Translations under genes and position numbers: made by a program
Assembly: GCF_031628175.1 (NCBI RefSeq)
Contig: NZ_JAVLVT010000003.1
Location: 124,001-188,000 of the forward strand
Reading direction: 5' to 3'
Source: Lipingzhangella_A rawalii
GTDB taxonomy: Bacteria; Actinomycetota; Actinomycetes; Streptosporangiales; Streptosporangiaceae
Length of the DNA: 64,000 nt
The notes under the pieces: model-generated
Seen by the model: only the letters and a program-made list of their open reading frames with translations
Told to the model about the DNA's origin: nothing
Database searches by the model: none
In this document: positions 17,084-26,102 of the stretch, in pieces
Numbering within the stretch: position 1 is the stretch's first letter
Layout of the letters: every line of letters begins with the position of its first letter

Positions 17084-18028
17084 TCAGGCCCGGTCCAGCT
17101 CGTGGGCGTGGGGTGGGTCCGCGCCGGGGCGCGAGCAGGTCACAGCGGCAACACGGGCCGCGAAGTCCAGGGCCGTGCACCACTGCTCGGTGCTCAGCCC
17201 GGTGAGCGCGGTGGACGTCAGCGCGTCGTGACGATTCAGCCAGTGCAGTAAGGCCGCCTGGACGGTGTCACCGGCGCCGATCGTGTCCACCAGTTCGGTG
17301 GGCTGGCCAGGGACGGCTACATCTCCACCTGTGCGGGTGACCACGGAGATGCCGTTCGCCCCGTGGGTGAGGACCACCGCGGCCGGCCCCAGTGCCGCCC
17401 AGCGCCGCGCCTGGGTCGTGGCATCGTCCGGGGATGTTTCGCCGAGCCACGCCGCGTCCTCCACCGAGAGCTTCAGCAGGTCCACATGTGGCAGCCAGCC
17501 CCGGAAGCGCTCTCGGTAGGCCTCCGGATCTGCGATGAGCTCCGGACGAATGTTGGGGTCCAAGGTCACGAACGCCCCGCGGGTGGACTCGCGGCGCAGC
17601 ACCGTCTCGTAGGTGGTGGCGCCCGGCTCCAGCACCAGGGACAGGGTGCCGAGTGACACCGCCCGCACCTCGGGGCCGAGCGGTCCGGGGTCGGCCACCA
17701 GCCGGTCCGCGGTGCCCTCGGTGTAGAAGCCGTAGCTGGCCGAACCATCCGGTTGCCTGCTCACCACGGCCAACGTGGTCGGTTCGGGGCCGCGCTGGAC
17801 CCGGGAGGTGTCCACCCCGCTGCCTCGGAGGCGCTCCACCAGGGCCTCCCCGAATCCGTCGCGAGAGATCCGGGACAGGAGGGATGTGCGCGAGCCCAGA
17901 CGCCCCAGGGCCACGGCCACGTTGTAGGGGCCGCCACCCAGCCGGGGGGCCAGCCGTGCCAGCTCTCCCGGGGGCGCGACCTGGTCCGGCACGAGGTCGA
18001 CGAGGGCCTCGCCTCCGACAACGATCAC
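17084..18028 (-). CDS. PfkB-family carbohydrate kinase, probable fructokinase
   Basis: About 314 residues of the ribokinase/PfkB fold. The N-terminal GGEALVDLVP strand, the GGGPYNVAVALGRLG motif (PfkB signature 1) and DTIGAGDTVQAALLHWL (signature 2, with catalytic Asp near residue 253) are present; VLTHGANG is the usual strand before the ATP site. Its features are closest to fructokinases. Start is GTG at 18028 with AGGAG upstream. It is divergent from the mannanase and carries a possible LacI-type operator upstream. Together with the mannose isomerase at 20774 it would convert mannose, via fructose, to fructose-6-phosphate. Another hexose cannot be excluded from sequence alone. Confidence 0.85.
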   Translation of the reverse strand: MIVVGGEALVDLVPDQVAPPGELARLAPRLGGGPYNVAVALGRLGSRTSLLSRISRDGFGEALVERLRGSGVDTSRVQRGPEPTTLAVVSRQPDGSASYGFYTEGTADRLVADPGPLGPEVRAVSLGTLSLVLEPGATTYETVLRRESTRGAFVTLDPNIRPELIADPEAYRERFRGWLPHVDLLKLSVEDAAWLGETSPDDATTQARRWAALGPAAVVLTHGANGISVVTRTGGDVAVPGQPTELVDTIGAGDTVQAALLHWLNRHDALTSTALTGLSTEQWCTALDFAARVAAVTCSRPGADPPHAHELDRA

Positions 18029-18173
18029 GCGAACTCCTCTCCGGGCATCGTCCCGTCGCCAGGCGTGGGGCAGCGGCCAAACGCGCTCGGGCGCGGGCCG
18101 GGACCTGGCTGCCCGGGAACCATGGTTACACGACCTCCCCCCGGAGGGGACACGATCGAGGACAACATCCTTG

Positions 18174-18189
18174 GATGAATCGGTTTATT
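18174..18189 (-). promoter_or_regulatory. Possible LacI-type operator before the fructokinase
   Basis: GATGAATCGGTTTATT shares the central CG and most of the right half with the operators before the mannanase and ABC operon (about 11 of 16 positions of the degenerate core). It also contains the outer dyad TGAAT...ATTCA (18176-18191). Weakest but for the lacI site of the four candidate sites. Confidence 0.35.
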
Positions 18190-18303
18190 CAAGCGAGGTT
18201 ATTAACCCCGGCGTCCGTGTGGGGACACGGCGTGCGCAGTCCTTAGCGCCGCTCATATCGGTGGTATCGGTAAGGATTCTGTTTCTTAGACGCCATCATT
18301 TGA

Positions 18304-18319
18304 ACTTAAACGGTTGAGT
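18304..18319 (+). promoter_or_regulatory. LacI-type operator before the mannanase
   Basis: ACTTAAACGGTTGAGT, an imperfect 16-bp palindrome with a central CG, matches the site before the ABC operon at 12 of 16 positions. It lies about 130 bases before the mannanase start. LacI-family proteins typically kink DNA at such a central CpG. Confidence 0.55.
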
Positions 18320-18449
18320 AGATGGCGAGTGAACTATAGCCTGATGCCTCCGGTGGAACCAACCCCGGCCCGCCGGTCCCCCCACCACGTCCCCCAAGCC
18401 GATGCCCCTCCTGGCCCCGTACCCCGGCACACTGTTGGAGGTCACGCTT

Positions 18450-19544
18450 ATGCCATCCCCCACCTCACGCAGCACAGCATGCACACTGCTCGCGCTCCCG
18501 GCATTCGTGGCGGGACTCGTCCTCGCCCCGGTCGGAGCGAGCGCCGATACCGACCCGAACGGGCAGGCCAACGGGCACACGAACACCAACGGCAACGGCA
18601 ATACGAACGGGGCGGCGTCCCCCAACGGGAACGCCAACGGCCCCGTCACCCCCGGTTTGCGGGTTCACGACGGCCGGATCGTGGACGCCAACGGTCGCGA
18701 TGTCGTCATGCGCGGAGTCAACCACCCCCACGCCTGGTATCGGCAGGAACGCCAATCCATCGACGATATCGCCGCGCTCGGAGCGGACACGGTCCGTGTC
18801 GTCCTCAGCAGTGGGGACTACTGGGAACGGATTCCCGCCGGCGAGGTGAGCAGCATCGTCGGACAGTGCCAGGACAACGGGTTGATCTGTGTCCTGGAAG
18901 TCCACGACACCACCGGATACGGCGACAACGACCAGGCGGTTCCCCTGGACCGGGCCGTGGACTACTGGGTCGATATCCAGGACGTGCTGCACGGGGAAGA
19001 GGACAACGTCGTCATCAATATCGGCAACGAACCACACGGCAACTCCAACGCCCAGGACTGGACCCACGACACCGTCGAGGCCGTGGAGCGCATGCGCGCC
19101 GAAGGATTCGAGCACGCCCTGATGGTGGATGCCCCGAACTGGGGTCAGGACTGGTCCCACACCATGCGTGACAACGCCGACGCCGTCTTCGCCGCCGACC
19201 CGCACGACAACACGATCTTCTCGATTCACATGTACGGGGTCTACGAGGAGGCGGACACGGTCTACTCCTACCTCGGTGACTTCGTCGATGCCGGCCTACC
19301 GCTGGTGGTGGGCGAGTTCGGACACGAACACAGCGACAGCACCCCCGACGAGGACGCCATCCTCGCGGCTGCCGAGGAATACGGGATCGGCTACCTGGGC
19401 TGGTCCTGGAGCGGTAACTCCGGGGGCGTGGAGTACCTGGACATGGTGTACGACTTCGACAGTGACCATCTGACCGACTGGGGAGAGCGCATCTTCCACG
19501 GCGAGAACGGGATCGCCGAAACAGCCGACCGGCCGGGCTGTTAG
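18450..19544 (+). CDS. Secreted GH5 endo-beta-1,4-mannanase
   Basis: About 364 residues. A signal peptide (STACTLLALPAFVAGLVLAPVGASA) is followed by an unusual Asn/Gly/Thr-rich spacer (about residues 35-60) and a GH5 catalytic domain beginning LRVHDGRIVDANGRDVVMRGVNHPHAWY, characteristic of bacterial mannanases (GH5_8-like). The acid/base Glu194 lies in NIGNEPHG and the nucleophile Glu289 in VVGEFGHEH. It cleaves internal beta-1,4 links of mannan or glucomannan outside the cell. The ATG at 18450 follows TTGGAGG; an upstream in-frame start would spoil the signal peptide. No carbohydrate-binding module is present; the spacer sits at the N-terminus instead. It is monocistronic before the divergent regulator region. 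Confidence 0.9.
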   Translation: MPSPTSRSTACTLLALPAFVAGLVLAPVGASADTDPNGQANGHTNTNGNGNTNGAASPNGNANGPVTPGLRVHDGRIVDANGRDVVMRGVNHPHAWYRQERQSIDDIAALGADTVRVVLSSGDYWERIPAGEVSSIVGQCQDNGLICVLEVHDTTGYGDNDQAVPLDRAVDYWVDIQDVLHGEEDNVVINIGNEPHGNSNAQDWTHDTVEAVERMRAEGFEHALMVDAPNWGQDWSHTMRDNADAVFAADPHDNTIFSIHMYGVYEEADTVYSYLGDFVDAGLPLVVGEFGHEHSDSTPDEDAILAAAEEYGIGYLGWSWSGNSGGVEYLDMVYDFDSDHLTDWGERIFHGENGIAETADRPGC

Positions 19545-19603
19545 CCCGCGTTCCGACCGAGCCCCGGCCCCAACGTTCTCGGTATCCGACACGGCTACGC
19601 TGT

Positions 19604-19619
19604 GATTAACCAGTTAAGG
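19604..19619 (+). promoter_or_regulatory. Possible autoregulatory LacI operator
   Basis: TTAAC-CA-GTTAA (19606-19617), a perfect palindrome within 20 to 35 bases of the lacI start. It keeps the TTA/TTAAG half-site features of the other operators but has CA instead of CG at the centre, so binding would be weaker, as suits autoregulation. Confidence 0.45.
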
Positions 19620-19637
19620 GACCTGTCGGGAGCTTAC

Positions 19638-20666
19638 GTGCGCCGTGTCACCATTGCCGATATCGCCCGGGCCGCTGGAGTTTCCAAGGGCTCGGTCTCC
19701 TATGCACTCAACGACAAGCCGGGTGTGTCCGACGCGACCCGACGGCGCATCCTGGAGATCGCGGACGAGCTGCGGTGGGCTCCCAGCACCGCGGCTCGCT
19801 CGCTCTCGGACGGGCGTGCCGACGCTTTTGGGCTGGTCATCGACCGTCCCGCACGTGCGTTGGGGCTGGAGCCATTCTTCATGCAGCTGATCTCCGGAAT
19901 CCAGGGGGCGCTGAGCGGAAGCTCGACCTCGCTGATGCTCCAGGTCACCGAGGACACGGAACGGGAGCTGGACACGTATCGGATGTGGTTCGCCCAACGG
20001 CGTGTGGACGGTGTCCTGGTTGTCGACCTGCGGGTGGACGACCCCCGACCCGAGCTGCTGTCCCAGATGGGGTTGCCCGCCGTGCTGATCGGGGGGCCGC
20101 TCACGGGCGTCAGCCAGCCCTACGTGTGGTCCGACGACGCCTCGGCGGTCCGCGAGGTCGTGCACTACCTGTTCGCCCTGCGGCACCGCAGGATCGGACG
20201 GGTGGCCGGGCCCGCGAAGTTCCTGCACACCCAGACGCGCTCCGAGGCGTTCTCGTCGGTGACCAGCGAGCTCGGGCTCATGGGCTGTCCCACGGTCCAC
20301 ACCGACTACTCGGACGATGCCGGCGCCCGAGCCACTCGCCGCCTGCTCGCCGACCCGAACCCGCCCAGCGCCCTCCTGTTCGACAACGATCTGATGGCGG
20401 TGGCAGCCCTCGGGGTCGCCCAGGAGATGGGCATTTCCGTGCCCGAGCAGCTGTCCGTCGTCGCATTCGACGACTCCCCCCTGTCCCGCAGCGTACGGCC
20501 GGCCCTGACCGCGGTACGGCGGGACGCCGCCGCCCACGGGCAGCGCGCCGCTGAGGTGTTGCAGCGACTCTGCGCGGGGGAGGATCCGGGCTCGGTCGAG
20601 ACTCCTCCCGCAGAGTTGGTGCCGCGCTCCAGCACCGCGATCGTCCCCGACCCGGCCGCCGGGTGA
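19638..20666 (+). CDS. LacI-family transcriptional regulator of mannan utilisation
   Basis: About 342 residues. Residues 1-55 form the LacI HTH plus hinge: VTIADIARAAGVSKGSVSYALNDKPGVSDATRRRILEIADELRW, then PSTAARSLS. The remainder is a periplasmic-binding-protein-like sensor (AFGLVIDRP..., LLFDNDLMAVAALGVAQEMGISVPEQLSVVAFDDSPLS, PALTAVRRD), the form found in sugar-responsive repressors. The GTG at 19638 is chosen because the HTH begins there and GGGAG precedes it; a longer frame adds 12 residues that overlap the palindrome. Inferred inducer: mannose or a manno-oligosaccharide. It sits between the mannanase and mannose isomerase genes. Confidence 0.9.
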   Translation: MRRVTIADIARAAGVSKGSVSYALNDKPGVSDATRRRILEIADELRWAPSTAARSLSDGRADAFGLVIDRPARALGLEPFFMQLISGIQGALSGSSTSLMLQVTEDTERELDTYRMWFAQRRVDGVLVVDLRVDDPRPELLSQMGLPAVLIGGPLTGVSQPYVWSDDASAVREVVHYLFALRHRRIGRVAGPAKFLHTQTRSEAFSSVTSELGLMGCPTVHTDYSDDAGARATRRLLADPNPPSALLFDNDLMAVAALGVAQEMGISVPEQLSVVAFDDSPLSRSVRPALTAVRRDAAAHGQRAAEVLQRLCAGEDPGSVETPPAELVPRSSTAIVPDPAAG

Positions 20667-20670
20667 GTGT

Positions 20671-20692
20671 GGCCCGCCCGCATGGGTGGGCC
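20671..20692 (+). terminator. Hairpin between lacI and the isomerase gene
   Basis: GGCCCGCCC (20671-20679) and GGGTGGGCC (20684-20692) pair over 9 bp with one G-T wobble around a GCAT loop, just after the lacI stop. There is no T-tract, so it may be a partial terminator or simply a stabilising stem. Confidence 0.4.
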
Positions 20693-20773
20693 TGCCGGTA
20701 GCCGAGCGGGAGAGCCAGTGCCGCACGTGCCGCGGCGACCGGGCACCAACGCCCGCCAGAGAGGTTCAGTATC

Positions 20774-22003
20774 GTGACCAGCAGTCATCCCAGCCCCGCG
20801 CCGACATCGCCGTCCCCGCACCTCTCCTGGCTGCACGAGCAGCGGCACGCCCTGGTGCGGTGGGCGTGGCGTGCCCGCCACCCACACGGCTTCGCCTGGC
20901 TGGGCGATGATGGCTCCCTTGACCACACGCACGGCATCCAGCTCTGGATCACCGCGCGGATGACCCACGTCGCGGCCCTGGCCCACCGGCACGGGGACGA
21001 GGCAGCCCGGGAGCTGGCCGGGCATGGGGTCGCAGCGCTCCGCGGCGCGTTGCACGACGAGGTCTCGGGCGGGTGGTTCTCCCGCGTTGACGGGGAGGGT
21101 GCCCCCAGCGGCACGAACAAGGCCGGATACGAGCACGCGTTCGTGCTACTGGCCGCGGCCAGCGCCACTTCGGCGGCGGTCCCCGGAGCTCCGGAGTTGT
21201 TGCGGGAGGCCCGGGAGGTGGTGCTGGAACGGTTCTGGGATGAGAAGTCCGGGCTGTGCCGGGAGTCGTGGGACCGTCGTTGGCGTGTCCCGGAGTCCTA
21301 CGGGGGCGCCAACAGCAATATGCACATGGTGGAGGCGTTCCTGGCAGCCTCCGCGGCCACCGGGGATGCCGACTGGGTGGGCCGGGCCCAACGCATCGCC
21401 GATTTCCTGATCGGGAGGCAGGCCCGCGCCTACGGATACCGTCTGCCCGAGCACTACACCCCCGAGTGGACCGTGCTGCCCGAGTACAACCGGGAGCGAC
21501 CCGACGACCCGTTCCGCCCCTACGGGTGGACCCCGGGGCACTCCATCGAGTGGGCTCGACTGTTAGTGCACCTGGAGGCGGCCCAACCGGAGGCGCCCAC
21601 CGCGCTGGTGGAGCACGCCGAGGCCCTGTTCGACACTGCGGTGCGCAACTCCTGGTCCCGCGATGGTGCGGACGGCTTCTGCTACACCCTGGACTGGACG
21701 GATGAGCCCGTAGTGCGGCTGCGCATGCACTGGGTGGTGGCGGAGGCGGCCGCCGCGGCCGAGGTGCTACACCGCCGCACCGGCAGCGACCACTACCGCG
21801 CCTGCGCTGAACGGTGGTGGGCCTATATCCGAACGCACCTGACCGATGGTCGCGACAACTGGCGTCATGAACTCGGGGAGAACAACCAGCCCTCGGCGGT
21901 GGTGTGGCAGGGACGCCCGGACGTCTACCACGGGTACACGGCTACCGCCCTGGCTGCCGGGTTGTCGATCCCCGGCTACGCGATCCGATCCGCACGGAAC
22001 TGA
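20774..22003 (+). CDS. AGE-family epimerase/isomerase, probable D-mannose isomerase
   Basis: About 409 residues of the N-acylglucosamine 2-epimerase (alpha/alpha-toroid) family. Visible landmarks are HTHGIQLWITARMTHV, NKAGYEHAFVLLAAA, YGGANSNMHMVEAFLAA, YGWTPGHSIEWARLL and RLRMHWVVAEA, in the order seen in YihS/mannose isomerases, with the His residues that line the active site. Members lacking a nucleotide site interconvert mannose and fructose; that role fits the mannanase, beta-mannosidase and fructokinase around it. GTG at 20774 lies a few bases after AGAGAGGTTC. The alternative, cellobiose 2-epimerase, is less likely because the locus is mannan-directed, but cannot be ruled out by eye. 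Confidence 0.82.
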   Translation: MTSSHPSPAPTSPSPHLSWLHEQRHALVRWAWRARHPHGFAWLGDDGSLDHTHGIQLWITARMTHVAALAHRHGDEAARELAGHGVAALRGALHDEVSGGWFSRVDGEGAPSGTNKAGYEHAFVLLAAASATSAAVPGAPELLREAREVVLERFWDEKSGLCRESWDRRWRVPESYGGANSNMHMVEAFLAASAATGDADWVGRAQRIADFLIGRQARAYGYRLPEHYTPEWTVLPEYNRERPDDPFRPYGWTPGHSIEWARLLVHLEAAQPEAPTALVEHAEALFDTAVRNSWSRDGADGFCYTLDWTDEPVVRLRMHWVVAEAAAAAEVLHRRTGSDHYRACAERWWAYIRTHLTDGRDNWRHELGENNQPSAVVWQGRPDVYHGYTATALAAGLSIPGYAIRSARN

Positions 22004-22221
22004 ACCAGGGAACTGAATCGGTTCGTCATCGGCGGGGCGACGGGGATCCCGACCTGCTTCCGTTCGGCAGGAGGGGCACCCGGTGCGGATGTCGTCGTGT
22101 CGCCTGCGCTTTTGGGAGGCTCCGGTGGCGGAACCCGAGTACACCCCGGGTCATTACGGTGGGGTAACAGCTCGTCGGGTACACGTTGACTCCGGCTTTC
22201 GGAGATGTTTCAGTTGCCAGA

Positions 22222-22237
22222 ACTTATTCGATTAAGT
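22222..22237 (+). promoter_or_regulatory. LacI-type operator before the ABC importer operon
   Basis: ACTTATTCGATTAAGT is palindromic at 14 of 16 positions with a central TCGA. It lies about 160 bases before the substrate-binding protein gene and is the best member of the four-site set in this locus. Confidence 0.65.
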
Positions 22238-22395
22238 CATTGCTCCTCCGGGTCTTCGCCTGGAGGAGCCCGATGGCCTGGTTCTCGTCCGGGATCCTGA
22301 AGCCATTCCGGATCAGGGTTCGTTCTGGACTGGGAAATCGGGAATCCCCCAGTGCCAACCCGGCGCGCCGTGCGGCGGGCGGGGAAGGAGAACAC

Positions 22396-24099
22396 ATGAT
22401 GCTTAACCGGTCAAGTACTATGGCTGCACTGGGCGCGGTTGTCCTGGTGGTGACGGCCTGCTCCACGGACAACGGCGCCGGTGGGAGCTACCCCCGCGAC
22501 GAGACGCTCTACACCACCGGAACGCAGTGGGGACCGCCGTCCAACTGGAACCCCATTATGAACTGGACGTATGCCACCGGAACAGTGGGCTACGCCTACG
22601 AGACCCTCTTCCTGTACGACCCCCAGGAGGAAGGCGAGATTCCCTGGCTCGCCGAGTCCGGAGCGTGGACCGACGAGGACACCTACGTGGTGACCCTGCG
22701 CGACGGCATCACTTGGGAAGACGACGAACCCCTCACGGCCGACGACGTTGTCTTCACCGTGGAACTCGGCCAGATCGACTCGGTTCCCTACAGCAACCTG
22801 TGGAACTGGCTCGATGGGGTCGAGGCCCGGGATGAGACGACCGTGGAGTTCACCTTCACGGAGCCGCGGCACCAGGAGTGGGAGAACTGGCTGTACAGCA
22901 ACGCCATCGTTCCCGAACACATCTGGTCGGAGCTGGGAGAGGACGAGATCGTCTCCGACCCGAACGAGGATCCCGTGGGGACCGGTCCCTACACCTATGC
23001 GGATCACACCGACGAACGCATGATCTGGGCCAAGAAGGACGACTGGTGGGCCACCGAGCACCTCGACCTCGAGGTGGCCCCGAACTACATCGTCGACGTC
23101 GTCACGACCAGCAACGAGAACGCCCTCACGATGCTGGACCAGAACGAGATCGACATGAGTACCAACTTCCTGCCCGGTATCGACCAGACCCTCGACACCG
23201 ACGAGCACATCACCAGCTACTACGACGGCCCCCCATACATGATTCCCGCCAACACCGCATGGCTGAATATGAACACGGAGCGGGAACCCCTTGATGACGC
23301 CGACTTCCGGCGTGCCATGGCCCACGCGATCGACGTGGAGCAGATCGTGGCGGGGCCCTACAGCGATCTGGTGGAGGCCGCCGACCCGACCGGGCTGCTG
23401 CCGGTCTGGGAGAACTACATCGACGAGGACCTCGTTGCGGAGCAGGGATTTTCCTACGACCGGGATGAGGCGGAGGCACTCCTGGAGGAGGCCGGCTACA
23501 CCGACACCACCGGCGACGGCTACGTTGAAACGCCCGACGGAGACCCCATCGCACTGGACCTGGCTGTGCCCTCGGGCTGGACCGACTGGATGGAGGCCAG
23601 CCGCATCATCAGCGAGAACCTCCAGGAGGTCGGGATCGACGCCACCTCGGACACCCCGGACGAAGCCGCGCTCCAGGACGCCCGCGAAACCGGGGACTTC
23701 GACCTGATCATCAACAACGAGCGCCAGATCAGCAACACTCCCTGGACCTACTTCGACTACCTGTTCCGGCTTCCCGTCGAGGAACGCCAGACCACCGTCA
23801 ACTTCGGACGCTACGAGAACGAGGAGGCCTGGGAACTCACCGAGGAGTTCTCCCGCATTCCCGTCGACGACCGGGAACGGATGCAGGAGGCCGCCGCAGA
23901 GCTCCAGGAGATCCACCTGTCCGAACTGCCTGCCATCCCGCTCTGGTACAACGGCCTGTGGTCGCAGGTCAACGAGGGAACCTGGACGAACTGGCCCTCG
24001 GCGGACGAGGACACGCCGCACTATTTCCCCACCACGTTCCGCGGATACCACCAGATGGGCGCCATCCTGACCCTCACCGAGATCGAGCCGGCCGACTGA
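22396..24099 (+). CDS. SBP_bac_5 family solute-binding lipoprotein (predicted manno-oligosaccharide binding)
   Basis: About 567 residues. Signal sequence with lipobox VVTAC, lipidated Cys22. The mature protein has the family 5 hallmarks of oligopeptide/oligosaccharide-binding proteins: YETLFLYDPQEEGEIPWLAES, TYVVTLRDGITWEDDEPLTADDVVFTVE, VGTGPYTY and DDADFRRAMAHAIDVEQI. Some family 5 proteins bind beta-mannosides or cellobiose instead of peptides, and the context (mannanase, beta-mannosidase, LacI) makes that the likely ligand class. The ATG at 22396 follows GAAGGAG; a 70-residue upstream extension is out of keeping with a signal peptide. It is the first gene of a five-gene importer plus beta-mannosidase operon. 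Confidence 0.88.
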   Translation: MMLNRSSTMAALGAVVLVVTACSTDNGAGGSYPRDETLYTTGTQWGPPSNWNPIMNWTYATGTVGYAYETLFLYDPQEEGEIPWLAESGAWTDEDTYVVTLRDGITWEDDEPLTADDVVFTVELGQIDSVPYSNLWNWLDGVEARDETTVEFTFTEPRHQEWENWLYSNAIVPEHIWSELGEDEIVSDPNEDPVGTGPYTYADHTDERMIWAKKDDWWATEHLDLEVAPNYIVDVVTTSNENALTMLDQNEIDMSTNFLPGIDQTLDTDEHITSYYDGPPYMIPANTAWLNMNTEREPLDDADFRRAMAHAIDVEQIVAGPYSDLVEAADPTGLLPVWENYIDEDLVAEQGFSYDRDEAEALLEEAGYTDTTGDGYVETPDGDPIALDLAVPSGWTDWMEASRIISENLQEVGIDATSDTPDEAALQDARETGDFDLIINNERQISNTPWTYFDYLFRLPVEERQTTVNFGRYENEEAWELTEEFSRIPVDDRERMQEAAAELQEIHLSELPAIPLWYNGLWSQVNEGTWTNWPSADEDTPHYFPTTFRGYHQMGAILTLTEIEPAD

Positions 24100-24111
24100 G
24101 GCCACAACCGC

Positions 24112-24158
24112 CCCGCGTCGCCCCGGCTGAGCACATCGCCGCACCGGGGCGGCGCGGG
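24112..24158 (+). other. Strong intra-operon stem-loop after the binding-protein gene
   Basis: CCCGCGTCGCCCCGG (24112-24126) pairs with CCGGGGCGGCGCGGG (24144-24158) at 14 of 15 positions plus a G-T wobble, with a 17-base loop. There is no T-tract. Hairpins after the binding-protein gene often protect its mRNA so that it exceeds the membrane components. Confidence 0.6.
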
Positions 24159-24202
24159 ACGGACCACCCCGCGTCCGTCCCCGCACACCCCAGGAGCAGC
24201 GC

Positions 24203-25195
24203 TTGTGGCGATACTTCGGTAGGAAACTCGCGGTCTACGGGCTGACCTTCGTAGCGGCGGTAACCATCAACTGGATGATCCCCCGGTTCATGCCGGGAGA
24301 TCCGATCCGGTCCATGATCGGTCGCTCCGCCGTCAACGACCCGGAGGCCGTCGCCAGCATGGAGTCCTACTATTCGGAACTCTTCGGTCTCGACGTGCCG
24401 GTCTGGCAGCAGTACCTGAACTTCTGGGGGTCGCTCCTCCAGGGGGATCTGGGGGTGAGCGTCTGGCTGTTTCCACAGCCGGTCACCGAGATCCTGCTGG
24501 GCGCGGTGCCCTACACGGTGGGGCTGCTCGTCCCAGCGATCGTGCTGAGCTGGATCGCGGGCAACAAGTTCGGTGCCTATGCCGCACGCAGCAAATGGCT
24601 GGACAACACCATCCTGCCGGTGGGCTACCTGCTCACCGCGATGCCCTACATGTGGCTGGGCATTCTCCTGGCCTGGGGGCTCGGGGTCGTTGCCGGGATC
24701 CTTCCGGCCACCGGCGCCTACAGCCTGGCGGTCACACCATCCGTCACCTGGGAGTTCGCGCTGGATCTGCTCCTGCACTGGATTCTGCCGTTCCTGTCGC
24801 TGTTCCTCGTCGCGTTCGGCGGCTGGGCGATCGGCATGCGCAACATGATCATCTACGAGCTGGAGGCCGACTACTCCGGCTATCTCCAGGCCCTCGGTGC
24901 CCCCCGAACCCTCGTGCGCAAGTACGCCTTCCGAAACGCGATGCTGCCGCAGATCACCGGGCTGGCGCTCCAGCTCGGCACCATCGTGGCCGGGGCGCTG
25001 CTAACCGAGGTCGTGTTCTCCTATCCCGGGCTCGGCAACCTGATCCTGGAGGCGCTCAACAACCGGGACTATTTCCTGCTTCAGGGCGCGTTCCTGTTCC
25101 TCATCCTCGGGGTGCTGATCGCCAACTTCATCGTCGACGTCCTCTACGTCCTGGTCGACCCACGGATCCGGGTGCAGATGCAGGGAGGTGCCTGA
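24203..25195 (+). CDS. ABC importer permease, DppB/OppB type
   Basis: About 330 residues with six predicted transmembrane helices. The N-terminal FGRKLAVYGLTFVAAVTINWMIPRFMPGDP is the classic DppB/OppB opening, and the cytoplasmic EAA loop reads YSGYLQALGAPRTLVRKYAFRNAMLPQITGLALQLG. It pairs with the second permease, two ATPases and the family 5 binding protein to import oligosaccharides. GTG at 24203 follows AGGAG; it lies 103 bases after the binding-protein gene, the gap holding a stem-loop. Confidence 0.9.
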   Translation: MWRYFGRKLAVYGLTFVAAVTINWMIPRFMPGDPIRSMIGRSAVNDPEAVASMESYYSELFGLDVPVWQQYLNFWGSLLQGDLGVSVWLFPQPVTEILLGAVPYTVGLLVPAIVLSWIAGNKFGAYAARSKWLDNTILPVGYLLTAMPYMWLGILLAWGLGVVAGILPATGAYSLAVTPSVTWEFALDLLLHWILPFLSLFLVAFGGWAIGMRNMIIYELEADYSGYLQALGAPRTLVRKYAFRNAMLPQITGLALQLGTIVAGALLTEVVFSYPGLGNLILEALNNRDYFLLQGAFLFLILGVLIANFIVDVLYVLVDPRIRVQMQGGA

Positions 25196-25197
25196 CC

Positions 25198-26097
25198 GTG
25201 AGTATCGACGCAACGTCTCGCCCCGAGGATGAAACCCCACGTCCCGGAACCGGCGACGGCCGGGAGTCACTGCGCTTCGCCCTGCGCAATCCGAAACTGA
25301 TCGCGGGGGGCAGTGTGCTGCTGCTTCTGGCGCTCGTGGCGGCCCTCGGCCCGATTTTCGTCAGTGACCAGCCCAACGCCTACGTCGGTCCGCAGAATGC
25401 CGCCCCCTCGGCGGAGCACTGGCTGGGCACCACCAGCTTCGGCCAGGACGTCTTCGTGCAGTTCGTGCACGGGCTACGCGCCACCTTCCTGGTGGGGCTG
25501 CTCGGTGGGGGACTCGCGGCCGCCATCGGCATGGTGGTTGGCTTCGTTGCCGGCTACCGCGGCGGACTCGTCGACGAGATCCTCAACATGCTCACCAATA
25601 TCGTGCTGGTCCTGCCGACCCTGGTCGTACTGATTGTCGTCACCGCCTACCTGGAGGCCCGCGGCCTGGCAGTTCAGGCCCTGTTCGTCGGGTTGACGTC
25701 CTGGCCCTGGGCGGCGCGGGCGGTCCGGGCCCAGGCGCTGTCCCTGGCCACACGCGACTTTGTGGACCTGGCCCGGTTGAGCGGACGGCGTTCCTGGCGG
25801 ATCATCGTCCGGGAGGTCGCTCCCAATATGAACTCCTATCTGTTCATGACCTTCATTCTGCTCTTCGGGGGCGCGATCCTCATCGCCGCAGGCCTAGACT
25901 TCATCGGCCTCGGCCCCACCCAGGGCGTGTCGCTGGGGCTGATGATGCACAACGCGGTGAGCTGGAGCGCCCTACACCTGGGCATGTGGTGGTGGTTCAT
26001 CCCACCGGGCCTCGGCATCACGGGCGTCGTCGGCTCCCTGTACATCATGAACGTCGGCCTGGACGAGGTGTTCAACCCTCGTCTGCGGGAGCTCTGA
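25198..26097 (+). CDS. ABC importer permease, DppC/OppC type
   Basis: About 299 residues. A short cytoplasmic N-terminus (SIDATSRPEDETPRPG) precedes FALRNPKLIAGGSVLLLLALVAALGPIF and the LGTTSFGQDVFVQFVHGLR segment typical of OppC/DppC permeases; the EAA loop reads FVDLARLSGRRSWRIIVREVAPNM. The C-terminus ends GLDEVFNPRLREL, matching the family. Its GTG at 25198 is two bases after the TGA of the first permease, so translation is coupled. Longer in-frame readings start inside the upstream gene and are rejected. Confidence 0.9.
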   Translation: MSIDATSRPEDETPRPGTGDGRESLRFALRNPKLIAGGSVLLLLALVAALGPIFVSDQPNAYVGPQNAAPSAEHWLGTTSFGQDVFVQFVHGLRATFLVGLLGGGLAAAIGMVVGFVAGYRGGLVDEILNMLTNIVLVLPTLVVLIVVTAYLEARGLAVQALFVGLTSWPWAARAVRAQALSLATRDFVDLARLSGRRSWRIIVREVAPNMNSYLFMTFILLFGGAILIAAGLDFIGLGPTQGVSLGLMMHNAVSWSALHLGMWWWFIPPGLGITGVVGSLYIMNVGLDEVFNPRLREL

Positions 26098-26102
26098 ACC
26101 GG

